64,000 nt of DNA from Paramarasmius palmivorus (GCA_037176845.1 JAYKXP010000018.1:248001-312000), one strand, 5' to 3'; positions 11,647 to 23,357 are shown, counted from the first letter of the stretch. Numbers and translations are program-made. Notes: generated by a model from the letters alone, not told the origin.

Positions 11647-12117
11647 ATGGCTCACCAATCCGCAACTATGGACCTAGCGGTCGAAGTCTCAAAGGCAAGC
11701 CCGCTACTCCTACGTTTTCTGCCCATTCGGAGCTCATAATCGCAGGCCATAGAACCAAAACTAAACCAAATCCTCGAAAACCAACGAGATCACTACGAAA
11801 ACATCATCCAAGACCTAACCTACCAACTACACCTCGCAACAAACCGTGCTAACGAAGCCGAACAAAAGATACGAAACTTTGAGGCTTGGTTGGAGTTGGC
11901 TAGTCGAGAATCGAGTGTGGCGAATAGAAAAGCATTGGTAATGCAAATGGGCGAAACGAGCCCCCTGAAGGAAATCGAGGCAGAAAGAGACGAAGCAAAG
12001 CAGAGAGCAGAAGCGTTAGAAGTGAAGTTGGAGAGGTTGAGACTCAAACGAAGTGGGAGGATGTCTAATGGTTCAAGGAGGGACAGTTTTGTGCCGTTGA
12101 AAGAGTCGGTTTGTTGA
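11647..12117 (+). CDS. Small coiled-coil protein, hypothetical
   Basis: Two exons give a protein of about 140 residues. Exon 1 (11647-11694) encodes MAHQSATMDLAVEVSK. Exon 2 starts AIEPKLNQILENQRDHYE and runs through a long, strongly charged helix to a basic tail ending VPLKESVC. The region of about residues 20-125 is predicted by eye to be a coiled coil (heptad-like Leu/Ala/Ile spacing with dense Glu, Lys and Arg). No family is recognised. The intron 11695-11745 begins GCAAGC rather than GT, so it is a GC-AG intron. A GC donor with this consensus is plausible, and without splicing the frame is lost. The start could lie in a further upstream exon. Confidence 0.55.
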
Positions 12118-12535
12118 GCAGAGTGCCGAGGAAAAATGTAACCAACAACATAGCCTTTTGACGCGTTGTATTCGAGAACCGCACATATATGAAGCTATCC
12201 AATCCATCTACTCGGATTCGAATTGACGGGAGAAGGCGACAACCATGATGGTATCCAGAGTTTTTGACGCGTCGACGCGTCGTGCGAGCAGCGAGGCACA
12301 CATCTCCATCACATGAGTCCGGCACGCTGGCACCCTTAAATGCGTCTCATAGCAATTGCCAGCGATCACACTGTACAGCTGTATGAATGATGCTTGGAAT
12401 GGGCGCATCTTCGATTGCGTGTCATAAAGTCATTACAGGTAATCGTACAGACCAATTGAATGCTTGCTAAAGGAACGTCCGAGTCAAAGTGTGAAAATTT
12501 TGTACACCAGAAAACCAAAAAGGAATGATTCAGGA
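12118..12535. other. Convergent intergenic region
   Basis: About 420 bp separate the ends of the plus-strand coiled-coil gene and the minus-strand RING gene, so it should consist of two 3' untranslated regions. It contains the self-complementary stretch GACGCGTCGACGCGTC near 12268, which might form a hairpin. No open frame looks coding. Confidence 0.45.
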
Positions 12536-13601
12536 TCATGAAACCAAAACGTAAAAGACCAACGTCAAACCGATGAGGCTCAGGATGTTGCCTGCTACTT
12601 TACTCGCGGTTTCGGCTGTCTCTACGGGTATAGGAACCGGGGTGGAAGTTCCACTAGCGGTGCTCTTGCTATTGGGCAGGCGTAATCCAGAGTGATGGCG
12701 AATCATCGAAGGGGTCTGACTCTCAGAATCGCTAGCCGAGTCTGGAGAGGCAGTATCTTCGTCCGAAGAGGAAGACGACGATGACGACGTTGAGTCGCTA
12801 CGACTAGGTTTACGCCGCTCGATGCCAGTTGTGGATATTGATGGAACCTGTTTGTCGGCGGCTGTGTGCGATGATTTGGGAGGTAGAACTGATTTTGTAT
12901 ATTTGGGGGGTGCCTTCAGAGAAAGTATCCCGGTGTCAGCGGAGCAACGAGCCCCGCATGAGGGGCATCGTCCATCTGAAGAAGGACCATGTAGCCACTA
13001 GAGAGGACCCGAGTTATAATTGACTCTTCGCGAATGCAAGTCATGGGGTGTACTCACGTCGTAAATGTGCTCGTAGCAATATAACCTTCCACAACAAAGG
13101 GTACGAGCTGGTGACACTGCGACTTCAAAGCTAAGGACATCATCAATGAGTCTTGCGCCCGCGACAAAAAAGTTGACATGATGGGCATACCAGATGTCAC
13201 AGTCCCTATCAATGGTCTCTTTCTGCATCTTCGTCCTCCGTCGATGCTTGTCGTAAAAGGACGCTGAACGCCATAGCCTGCTCCTACTCGGAGCTTGCGT
13301 AGGGTCGCTGGTACTCGCGTTGCTGCTGCTCGCGTTGTTGAAACGATTGAGCAAAGAGGTTTCATCGACGGGTTCGTCCATGACCGACCTTGGGGTTTCG
13401 GCCCCCAAGTTGAGTCCAAATGAGTTGTATTCTTGCTCTTCCTCGATGCTGTCTAGAACCACGAAAAAAGCGTGTCGGTGAAAAGGCATTCTTTAAGAAG
13501 AGAAAAACAGCAAACTCACCATCATCTACATCGAAGTGATCAGGGTATAAAAGGGAATCAGGGAGAGAAATTTGCTGGGGACGCTGTATGTCTGACTTCA
13601 T
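12536..13601 (-). CDS. RING-finger protein with C-terminal membrane anchor
   Basis: Four exons encode about 290 residues. The RING becomes visible only after removing an intron that begins GTATGC and ends TTAG (about 13135-13190). That joins CDI-C to FEVAVSPARTL and creates C-x2-C, followed by CCGRLYC-x2-H-IYDWL and, after the next intron, CPSC. This is a C3HC4-like RING, the fold that recruits an E2 in ubiquitin ligases. The protein begins MKSDIQRPQQISLPDS and then has an acidic Ser-rich stretch. A long Ser/Asp/Thr-rich linker follows the RING. It ends with a hydrophobic segment of about 19 residues, around NILSLIGLTLVFYVLV, and stops right after it, as in tail-anchored proteins. An E3 acting at the ER or another internal membrane is inferred. 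Substrate and partner are unknown. Confidence 0.75.
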
Positions 13602-15690
13602 TGTGTGTTGGATTGGGGGAGAACAAGACGGAGAACAAGCAGCTGAATATATACCTCCGAAGTTCAGGGTTGCCAAGCTCGGCAATTCGGCGCATGATCC
13701 CTCCTACCTCCCGGCATTTTTCCACGCTGACGTGCTTCTTCCTCCTCTTCCCCGCTCCACATGAACTCGTTTCTTCCTCTTCTTATGACATGTGCTGCCC
13801 AGGGTTTTTCGTTGAATTCTACTCTTCTACACTTTACTTGTAGCTCACAAACGGTGTAAGAGGGTCGGGAATATTAGGATGGACCCACCTTCGGGACACG
13901 AAATTCTAGACGCCTAGACAAGTTCCGGACTACCGAAAAAATTGCAGATATACTTGCACAGCAGTCGCTGGACGGGCCAGAAACTTGTGTCTCCATGTTC
14001 TCCACAATTAACATCATCTTTCGTTTCTAGAGTTGGTCCATATCAGTCGATGTATCATGACGTCGGCGGCAACACTGACACTGCTTATTGTTGGAGTCAT
14101 GTAGCCAGCTTTGACGACGAATCCAGGTAAGCATTTTAGTCATTCGCCCCACGGACTTCTCTTGATTCCTTGCACGCGACGGGAAAGTCATCGTATGTTA
14201 GGTCGGCTTTTGCATATGTTTTGCCCGGAATTACGCCCGGACTTTTTCATTTGCTGCAGTGGCGCTGACAAACATCATTCAGGTCTTCAGCTGTTCAGCT
14301 CCCTCAGGTTCGTGTTTACTAGTCCAGGAACAACAGGTCAAGTTACGTCCCCACAACGCGTCCTCCCTCAGCCAAGTCTCCTGTATCAATGGTTGGCGTC
14401 AAGTACTCAGGCCCAGGGCTGCACGATTACTATCATTCTTCGGTTCCTCGAGTTTGAGGACGAATACTTTGCCTCCAATACGACCTCCACCTCACCTTGG
14501 TGCATACGAATCAACCTCCATCTGTCATCCGGGCTGCTCTCGTCAACAAAATTGACTATCGGCCCACGGAACAGAGCCGATAGTTCGGTGCATTCGTGTT
14601 CGGTCTCGTTTTGTCCTTAAATGGGGTAAGCGGGAGTAAGGTCCAGCTGATGGATCATTCAAGCTCTCCTTCCCGCGTTTTCATAGAGATGTATGTGTGT
14701 GCAGTGTGCATTCTCCCTTACTAATACTAATATCTTCGCTTCAAAGGGATACATTGCATCGCACGACAAGCACCTGCCCTGATTCTGGAAGGACTGATAT
14801 TCGATACAAGGGTTGGACAAGCGACATCGATATCTGTAAGCCCTACTCCCACTCGACCGAGATGGTCCGCCACCTGGCGTCTCGTCTTCAGAGTCATTCG
14901 TTCCGGGGTGAGTGCTGATAGACGTTTGTGCGGGGTACGTACGGACCCGTTAGTATACTGATCCTTGTTTTATTCCGAGCCCATGGTGCATGCATCTGCG
15001 GACTATGTATATATTTTTTTAGAAAACTCCTCGGCTCAAAATAAAACATGAAAGAAAATAGACTATTCAATGTGTACTCGTCTTCCTTGACACATGCGGG
15101 CTGCTGCGGCCTCTAGAAATTCTAATCTACCTCAGCCAAAGCTCTCCACAGAAATCAGAACGTCTTCTATCAATCATAAAGAAGCTTCGAGGCGATTATC
15201 GATCACAATGACGAAAAGAAAAAAGGTCTAATGGATGTCGACAGGGCGTTATTCAGCTCTACACCGACTCAGGCCGGAAATAGCAAACAGCTTTTTTTTC
15301 GCTCAGGCAACCCGAGTGGCGGTACGTATGCGGGGCTAGTGAATGCTTGGCTCGCAGCAAGCTTGCATTGCGAAAATTGTATTCATTCTAAGTAGAATTC
15401 CGCGGGAGTAGATTCGGGATTACCTTCTCCGGTTAAGGAGACGCGTAGAATGAGATCATGTGATGGGAAACCTCTAAGGCACTCATCGATTCAACAGGGA
15501 TAGCTTCAGAGCGTCTTCCTCCTTGAACGACGAATCATCGTCAGTCGCTTTTTCTGGCGGTCCCTATCTTTCCCCATTCCAGTCCAAAATGGCTTTGTAG
15601 AAGTTGCATGTTTCGGTCCCGGCCGCCAGGAACATGTGATCGCGAACAATGGAAATGGTAAAGCGTGTCACCTTTCTCTTGCTTTCCACC
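13602..15690. other. Gene-poor stretch
   Basis: About 2 kb between the start of the RING gene and the first F-box gene. The longest open frame is 14111-14620 on the plus strand (169 codons), followed by shorter overlapping frames. It shows no domain, no signal peptide and no convincing start, so I do not call it a gene. The last 200 bp (about 15490-15690) resemble the sequence just upstream of the second F-box copy (about 17100-17313), including a shared ACATGTGATCGCGAACAATG, so the 5' flank was duplicated with the gene. Confidence 0.5.
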
Positions 15691-17072
15691 ATGACGAGAC
15701 GTTCTGCCAGACTAGAAGAGAAGCAACTAGAAGAGAAGAAAAAATTGCCTACCGAATCCGCCTCAAAGCCAAAACCAAATACAAGAGTTGCCGCAGTGAA
15801 AGGGAAGGCGAAGAAGCCTAAGGCGACAGTGGATTCACGGACAGTCATTGTTGGCTCAAACGCGTCAAATGTCCAAAAATTCCTGCGAAGGTTATTGAAG
15901 GAGGCTCCTGTAGACATTATGCTCGAGGTGCGTGGTTATCCTTTCGTCGAGGAGCTCTGAGAAACTCAACGAAACTATTACCACAGATTTTCAGCCATTT
16001 GCAACCCACAGAACTCTTGAATCTAGCGCGGGCAAGCAAATACCTCCGAGCCATACTGCTTTCGAAGAGTTCTTTACACCTGTGGAAGGCTGTGATAATG
16101 AATGCCGGGTTGCCACCTAAACCAGACGACATATGCGAACTGAAATATGCGAGTTTGGCGAACGACTCGTATTGTCATGTACGTAGTCCTGTCTCCTCTG
16201 AAGTGCATGTTCTCACTTTCGGTGCATATAGATTTGCGGTACGGGTCCTTGCGAAACTATTTCCTGGGAATGCAGACTACGATGCCATGATGAATGTGCT
16301 GGCAAAGTGTATGTGTATCCTACCCAAATCTTTCGCCATGTCTCATTGTCGTTTAGGTTTTATTCGTGCCGCAATACAACCAACAAATGGCCGTCAGCCA
16401 TTCAAGATATGGAAGACCTAGGCATTCTGGACTTCGTGCCTCGGATCCAAACAGGTTCAGGTACCAATGATCGAGCTTTGTATTTTCAACACAGGCTTAT
16501 GAATTTGTGCAGGTGGTTCCGGCTATTTCATCCCATCGCTTCTTGAGGGCTACCGTTTAGAATTTGTAGAAGTGAGAGATGATCCAGATAAGCTGGGCCA
16601 ATGGATGAAGGAAAGGCAAGCGAAGTTTATAGAGTTGACGAAGGTAAGTCTGGATTTGTTTCTATTGTGGCGTGTGCCTGACTCTCTGCCCTATAGCATG
16701 CTGAGCGGTGTAGGGAGTGGCACGTACGGAAACAGCTGCAGGCGAAGGCGGAGCGGGAAGCAGAGCTAGACAAAATACGCGGACTGCGGATGGATACGTA
16801 CGTCTATTCTCATGGGTTTTCCTAAGTAGGTTGGCTAAATGTTTGTCATAGGATTCTCAAGAAGCTCGCAAAACTCGGCTACGACGAAGAGGATCTGGCA
16901 TGCAGGCCTCAAATCACTCACCATTCCCTGGTCAATCAAGCAAAGAAACTTACGGAAAAAGGTAAGACTATATGATTGTCTGTATCCGGAACTTCTCGCT
17001 CACCCTGATCTTTTAGAATGGGAGAAGATCAAACCTAGGATCATCGAAGTCGTAGAGAAAGCCCTAAGGTGA
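15691..17072 (+). CDS. F-box protein, short copy (array member 1)
   Basis: Multi-exon gene encoding roughly 370 residues. A Lys-rich N-terminus starts MTRRSARLEEKQ. It is followed by an F-box (FLRRLLKEAPVDIMLE|IFSHLQPTELLNLARASKYLR). Next comes a Cys/His-rich segment, YCHICGTGPCETISWECRLR then CHDECAGK, that is common after the F-box in agaricomycete proteins. A charged helical region closes it. F-box proteins present substrates to SCF ubiquitin ligases. Compared with the next copy it stops early: after EWEKIKPRIIEVVEKALR a TGA (17070-17072) ends the protein, whereas copy 2 continues for another 340 residues. It may be a functional short form or a truncated pseudogene; splice sites all look usable. 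The donor at 16798 is a normal GTACGT. Confidence 0.7.
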
Positions 17073-17313
17073 TTGTGTACGAGTCAATGAAATCCATGAT
17101 CCATTTGATATGCGTAGAACAGAATCACATGCTGAGAAATTCCAATTCTCTGGAGCTTTCATAGCTTCCTACAAGCTTCCTCTCTTGAGCTCTTGAAAGT
17201 TGCGGGCAGACCTCGTTCTAGACGTCCCACGTTTCGGAGCCGGCCGGCAAAAACATGTGATCGCGAACAATGAACGAAAAAATGACTCCTATCTTTCTTG
17301 TGTTCTACATACC

Positions 17314-19717
17314 ATGACCAGACACTCTTCTAGACTAGAAGCGAAGAAGCAGTCGTCTATCCAGTCGGGATCGAAGTCAAGAACGGATGCGAATACACCC
17401 GTGGTCAAAGGGAAGGCGAAAAAGGCGAAAGTGGACGCACATGTGGCCATGTCTAGCGAGAATGCGAGATTCTTGCAGAAGTTGTTTACAGAGGCGCCTT
17501 TGGATATATTACTCGAGGTGTGTAGGGATCTCATCTTATCAATTCCAATTCAACAGACTCGTATCACAGATATTCAGCCATTTGCAGCCAAAGGAACTCT
17601 TGAACCTGGCGCGTACAAGCAAGGACCTCCGAGCCATGTTGCTTTCGAAGAGGTCTTTACAGATTTGGAGGGCGGTTATAAAAAACGCGGAGCTACCGCT
17701 GGCACCAGGCGATATATCTGAACCACAATACGCAAGTTTGGCTTACGACTCATTCTGCCATGTGCGTTGTTGTCCTTCTTGAAATGCAGGATCCTCAATT
17801 TTTAAGTATAGCTCTGCGGGAAGGGTCCCTGTGAATCTGTTGCCTGGGAATGCAGATTACGATGTCATGACCAGTGTGCTGGACAATTGTATGTGTGCTC
17901 ACTCTGCCCCTCTTACACCTACTTTGACACATATCTCATTGTGGTTCAGATTTTATACAGCGGGAGATAGAACAAACAAATGGCCATCAGATATCCAAGA
18001 TATGCAACGGCAAGGCATTTTGGAACTGGTGCCTCGTGTTATCACAGGTACATACTGGCAATTGAGATATCGTATTAAATGCCATGATTACTGGGATTGA
18101 TCCTTTAGGTCGCCAACACTATTACATCCCCTCCATCCTTGAAGATTACTGTCTGCAATTCGTGGAGATGAAAAGTGACCCAGAGAAGTTGGCCAAATGG
18201 AAGATGAAGAAGCAGCAAAATTTTACAGATTTAAAGAAGGTCGAGCCTACACTTCCTTGTTCTGTAGTTCGATTCTAACCTCACTGTTGATAGCACGCTA
18301 AGCAATGCCAAAAGTGGCACGCGCGGAAGCTGGTGCAGTGGAAAGCAGAGCGGAAAGCGGAGCTAGAAGAAATACGCGAGCGACGGATAGATAAGCACGT
18401 CCTTCATGCATCTGATCTCTCTAGATTGGCTAATTTCTGGCACAGAATACTCAAGAACCTCGCGGAACTAGGCTGGGACGAAAAAGATCTGGAACGTAGG
18501 CCTCAAATCATTCACCACTCCCTTGTCAATCAACCCAAAGAGCTTACTGACGAAGGTCAAAGCCCACGTTCTGAAGAATGATTTTCTACTCATCGTCTTG
18601 CCATATTATAGAATGGGGAAAGATCAAATCTAGGATCATAGAAGTCGTCGAGAGAGACCAGGTCCAGACGCAAGGTCAACGTCTACAAGCTCTGGAGTAT
18701 GCGAACCGTTATCAAAAGCTCGCAGAAGCATACAACACTTACTGGGAGAACCACCCCAAAGCTATCATTCCACCAATTGGCGATGTTGTCATGGCGTCAC
18801 CGAATGTCGAAAGCCTGATTTGGGATACCCCATGCGACGAAATGCTCTCAACGACTTCGCTCTCACAAGCTTTGGAGACGGATCTTCCAAACATGAGGAG
18901 CACCTGGATTGCGAACACGAACCAACAACTGCGCACAGTTCTGGTGAGGCGTAGGGTTCAGGGTTGGTTCACTGCTGAAACAGCTGCCTTCCAATGTCGA
19001 CAATGTGCTGAAGTACTTTGGATTCCGAGGGTGTATTCGCACTCGTGCTGCTTTGCGCCTCGCAATAGACCTTCGACTCCAAGGACTTGGAAGAAAAGTT
19101 TTAATCCGTTCAAAATGCTTTCGTGGAGGTCATGGTCCGCCGAGAGCCTTAGAATGCCCTTCAACTACGAGTACGCCCGCGATATGATGCAGATCTGTAG
19201 TTTGGACCTGAAGACAACATCTCTGGCGACTCTTGACGAGGTTGACCCCCTCTTCGAATGCTTAGATTGCCGTCACGGACCTCGACGGCTTTTCTTGATG
19301 TGGACTTCAGTGGTGAGTACTATTTGACACTCAGAGAAACCTCAGGCTAGGTTCATTATTCTTCAGTTGGCCCATGATCATGAACGTCGTCACCGTATCG
19401 CACTTGTCAGACTCGGAGAACTGGAAGAAAGTGTCAAGTCTGCTGCGGTGGACTACTTCGGCTCCCGATATCCTCTTGTCGGGGATGAGGCCCTCTGGAG
19501 GTGTAACCTCTGTGAGAATTCTGGGTTGTACCAGGACATTAAGGCGCATATTAGAGAGAGGTAGGTACTCATATGGAAGTAATGGCTTGCTCTAATGCCT
19601 TCTAGACATGATCTAGCCGATGAGGACATCAAACGAGAGCACTGGTATGCAGACAGAGACATGCATTTTGCTTATCTACACCCAAAGCCCTTTAAATATG
19701 ACCCTAGTGGTCCATGA
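17314..19717 (+). CDS. F-box protein, full-length copy (array member 2)
   Basis: About ten exons encode roughly 640 residues. The start MTRHSSRLEAKK matches copy 1. The F-box (EAPLDILLE|IFSHLQPKELLNLARTSKDLRA) is followed by the Cys-rich CGKGPCES...WECRLRCHDQC segment. A charged helix comes next, then a long C-terminal region with paired cysteines (FQCRQCAEVLW, then SHSCC, FECLDCRHGP). A final C2H2-like motif reads WRCNLCENSGLYQDIKAHIRERH. It ends KPFKYDPSGP and stop. It is likely a substrate receptor for an SCF ubiquitin ligase; the C-terminal Cys pairs probably bind zinc. The segment 18395-18445 corresponds to an intron in copy 1 but starts GCACGT here. It can be spliced as a GC-AG intron or read through in frame (51 nt, no stop), so two isoforms are possible. 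Confidence 0.75.
18395..18445 (+). other. Intron with GC donor, possibly exonised
   Basis: The equivalent intron in the neighbouring copy (16798-16851) begins GTACGT; here the same position reads GCACGT and the end is still CACAG. The length is 51 nt, divisible by three, without an in-frame stop. Splicing as GC-AG and retention both keep the downstream frame, so this single T-to-C change may have turned a constitutive intron into an optional exon. Confidence 0.55.
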
Positions 19718-19921
19718 AGATCCAATAGGACAATAGTTTATCATAGGATGTATCTAGTAGTGCACATACCGTTGTAGTACATGTGCAAGCTAAGAATAAC
19801 GGGTTCACACGCCCATTTCCTTCCCATAGCCAATGCGTCATCAACCATATCTTCCTTATTGTCTCTTCCTGACTCCGAAACTCGGATAACCAAAAGAATG
19901 ATTTGCTCTCAACCACCAACA

Positions 19922-20845
19922 TGGCAAGACAGTCGTCCAGACTGGCAGCAAAACAAGGATCACCAACGCAAATACACCAAATAAGAGGGGAGATTCCGAA
20001 CCAGAGACAAAGACGAGTGGTCCCAAAATGAAGAAGGCGAAAACGGAATCCAAAGCGCAGGCGAACATAAGGCGAACACAGCGGCGAAAGCAAAGAGTCG
20101 ATCGCGCATTTCTCCCAAGAAAAAAGGGCATGTCGGAAACGGAGACGACTGGTTATCGTTGACAGAAACACATTAAGGATGCGAGGTTTGAGGGAGAAGT
20201 GGGCACACTGAGGCTTCGGTTTGAGGTACGTCTCCACAAGTCTCGCGCTCAGATTAAATAGACTAACACACCACAGATCTTTTCCCCCTTGGAACACAAA
20301 GAACTTCTCAATTTGACGTGTACATGTGCAAAGAAATGTAGAATACAGTGTCACAAGAAGTGTGCGTACGTGGCTGAACTTTCACCTGTTTCGTATACAT
20401 GTAACCAGCTTACAACAGATCCTGCAACTACGGCGAACCGAGGGCACTACGCTCTACTAGGGATCAAGGCATAAAGGGATGATTGAGCGAAGTTCTTCCA
20501 TCGATACTTTTCCTGGCGTTCTGGTAGCAGTGCAAGCGAAATTTGAGACCCATCTTCTCCCGAAGTTATTCTCTAGTGCAACAGAAATGGGCAACTTTCT
20601 ATGTACAATGAGTTCTCGAACGGCTTCATTTGGAGTTTCTGGAAGGGAAGGAAGGAGCGGAAGCGACGACAATGCGCGGAGTTGAGGAAGGTAAGGAATT
20701 ATCCTCTAGTTAAGCATAGGTTTCTGACCTTCATTTCTTAGCACGAGGCACTGGTCGCCGTATCTTACTGAGATTCTGTCTGTTTAGACTGAGAAAAGAT
20801 CAGACTAATTATCATACAAGCCGCAAAGAATGCTTTAGGGACCCG
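19922..20845 (+). pseudogene. Decayed third F-box copy (array member 3)
   Basis: Fragments collinear with copies 1 and 2 survive without a usable frame. MARQSSRLAAKQ at 19922 corresponds to the N-terminus but meets stops soon after. An acceptor followed by IFSPLEHKELLNLTCTCAKK (about 20279) corresponds to the F-box exon. A Glu-rich piece lies before a donor near 20690. EKIRLIIIQAAKNALG (about 20792-20840) corresponds to the EKIKPRIIEVVEKALR end of copy 1. The Cys-rich segment is missing or unrecognisable. The last fragment resembles the short copy's terminus, so copies 1 and 3 may derive from a common short form. This is an inactivated duplicate. Confidence 0.65.
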
Positions 20846-21012
20846 TAACTTCGATTAGCAGCCATCACTATCACGTCCTACTCCGGATGAGCTCAGGAAG
20901 CAGGTTGGATTGCATATACTCTTCTGATATATTATAACATTTGATACACTCTCCGCTATTTGCTTGTCATTATACAGATATATCATTCATGCATACCGCT
21001 TTCTTAACCTCT

Positions 21013-23287
21013 TCAAGCCTGAGGTGGTTGACGAGAACCACAGGGCTGTCCAAAAGTAATGTCGTCGCATTGACGAGTCTCCTGGGGTACAGGGAACATC
21101 GAGCCGGTAGGAAGTCCCAACCGAGTGGCAAAAACAGTGACCTCCAGTGACGGAATTGCAGAGAAATCGATAGCCTCGCCGGATGCCTGTATTTTGTTGG
21201 AGCAGTTTCATCGATGGATTGAACGTGACTCACCTTCATGACTCGCCAGTGGAGCTCACGTTTGAGATATGGCTCGACCACGCTAGGCTCGAGCGAGTTC
21301 AAACCGGACAATCGCACAATTCCGTCGTCGAGGTGAACGAATCCTTCAATCACCAGGTCCCGTCGTTCACGACAGTTGGCACATAGGTCAACAGAGCTGC
21401 CAGAAGGATTAGATATTAGGCTATGCTTATATTGAATGAAGTTCTTTATTGACTTACCCGTTTACAAAGGCATGGTAAGCTCCGATGAAGTTGTTGCAAG
21501 TCAACCACTCCTCTGAGTTGTCCGAAACATCGCCGAGGAAGAGCGGTACTGCGAAACTGCAACCGATCTCGTACTTCTTGACACGAATGCGAGCGGTCCA
21601 GTCCCAAATCTCATTCGATTCTTCCAAGGTCATTGATTGAGCAACTTGCGGCTGAGCATCTCCATTTCCACTTGACACAGGCCCGTTGTTTGCATTACTC
21701 GGGTTCACCACGGCGAAGCTCGTGAATGCAGCAGCTGCAGAATTTTCATTCTGGGGTTTAGAATCAACCTTGGCCGATTCTCCTGTAGCGGCTAAGCTAG
21801 CGAACTGGCTTCGCATGGGTCGTGGTATAGTGTTCCCGATAGGTCCGCCATAAAGCTGATTGACGATCCTGGCAATAGCAGTCTGTACAGATCCCGGATC
21901 ACTGGTATTGAGGCCATTGAATTCGGGATATGTGTATCCGAGCTGTGCAGTATCAATGATGTTTGCTGAAGTCCAGTAAGTGGACTGGGTGTTCCAAAAT
22001 GGTGTGAGGTCTAGTCCGCTGTCAGTGTTGTTTTGCAATCTCAATCACCGTTGTCAACTTACCACTATCTTTGTTGACAGGGGTGTCAGCACGTGTAGTG
22101 AAAGTACCATTTTCCGATGTACTTGGGGACACCCAAACACCGGGATTCAACGCAGCCCACAGAGAAAGCAAACGGTCAACTTGGGCGTGATGGAGGAAGA
22201 AAATAGGGTCGAAAGCTGCCACAAAGGGATCGTAAGGATGGGAACACGCCGATAACGCCTATCACCTGTTACTCACCAGCAACTGCAGGGTCAGACATAT
22301 GGCCGTTAGCACCGACTTCTACGTGAATTTCATCGTGGATGGCTTCCAAACTGTTGCTCGCACTACCACCGTCACCGACAGTGTGGTTGCTGAATGCAGG
22401 CCAGGTGTGAACACGAGTGAGAAGGTTGTAGGTCTTGGTTCTGATTTGCGTTTGGGCGCTCCTCAGTGTGCTAAAGCAAAGTTAATAGCCGATTCAGATG
22501 AGGATCACGCTGTATGATACATACTTTCGCAGAGCATTGATGTTCTCTCTCGGGTTCTGGCTGGTTGTGCTAGTTGGGTATCGGTAGGTAGTGCTCCATA
22601 GGCTATATGGCCTCGGGAACGAAGGGTCAATTGGGTGGAACGTGTAACGCCGAAGCGGATTAGGGACGGATTTGCGTGAACCATCGGCAACGATGATAGT
22701 AACTTGGTCGTCAGAAATCACCTGAGAGGGCGGTACACTGTTTCTAGACCAATCCCAGTATGGCTGACGCAAGTTTTCGGCCGCTGTCTGGAAGCGGGCA
22801 GTATCGACGGTATATGTGGACGCAATCTCGATAGCGGCCTTCTGGAGAATTTGCTAGAGCGAAAGAGGTTTCAGATCCATGTCTTCAGAACACTCAATAA
22901 GAGCCTACCTCGATTAAAAAGACGTAAGGACGATGGAAAGTTGGGAAGAGTACGTCTCCGTGAGTGCAGTAGCCCTCCCAACCTCTTGGATCGACAGGTC
23001 GCTGGCCAGAGCCGTTCCAAGGAACATATGGTAATCCATGAATTCCGCCAACCTGGAAAAACGAGTCGACGTCGTTCTGGCTCTTGCCAGAATAGATGCG
23101 TTCTATCGAATGAAAGGTGTCCTGTAAGAGAGCCGCCACTCATTCGACATGGTAACTTACGAAGAGCTTGAATGTACAACGAGAACTGGGCTTCATCCTT
23201 GATGAGGTCGTTGATCTCGAGACGGTTGGGTGCGGCAGCTCCCATAGTGGAGCCTCCTTCTGCGCCAGTAACGAGGAAGTGGGACAT
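21013..23287 (-). CDS. Tyrosinase (polyphenol oxidase, type-3 copper)
   Basis: Eight exons encode about 620 residues. Tyrosinases oxidise monophenols and diphenols to quinones, leading to melanin and browning. Copper site A is seen in [26 protein letters not shown] (the C-x-H here is the usual thioether pair). Site B is seen in [12 protein letters not shown] and [17 protein letters not shown] Tyr-Gly (NQLYGG) marks the end of the catalytic domain, followed by a linker and a C-terminal domain with DLCANC, which shields the site until cleaved in related enzymes. The first intron ends at CGATAG, not at the nearer TTACAG; only the former gives [16 protein letters not shown] in frame. The KDS/DLTPFW and FVNG/SVDL junctions were solved the same way. 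No signal peptide is evident, as usual for agaric tyrosinases. It ends SRQPPQA and stop. All six copper histidines are present. Confidence 0.95.
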
Positions 23288-23349
23288 ATTTGCGTTGGCT
23301 TGGTAGGGATAGGTACTAGGTTATTGCAGGTTATAGACCATCTCACCTG

Positions 23350-23357
23350 CTTAAATA
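23350..23357 (-). promoter_or_regulatory. TATA-like box of the tyrosinase gene
   Basis: The minus strand reads GGGTATTTAAGCAG, with TATTTAAG about 63 bp upstream of the tyrosinase ATG at 23287. Spacing and sequence fit a TATA element; no other candidate is nearby. Confidence 0.5.

Noticed and set aside
22871..23287. Uninterrupted frame running through the first tyrosinase intron, suggesting a frameshifted enzyme
   Set aside because: Splicing at TTACAG gives the wrong frame, but the acceptor CGATAG 19 bases further on restores [16 protein letters not shown] and the copper-site histidines, so no frameshift is needed.
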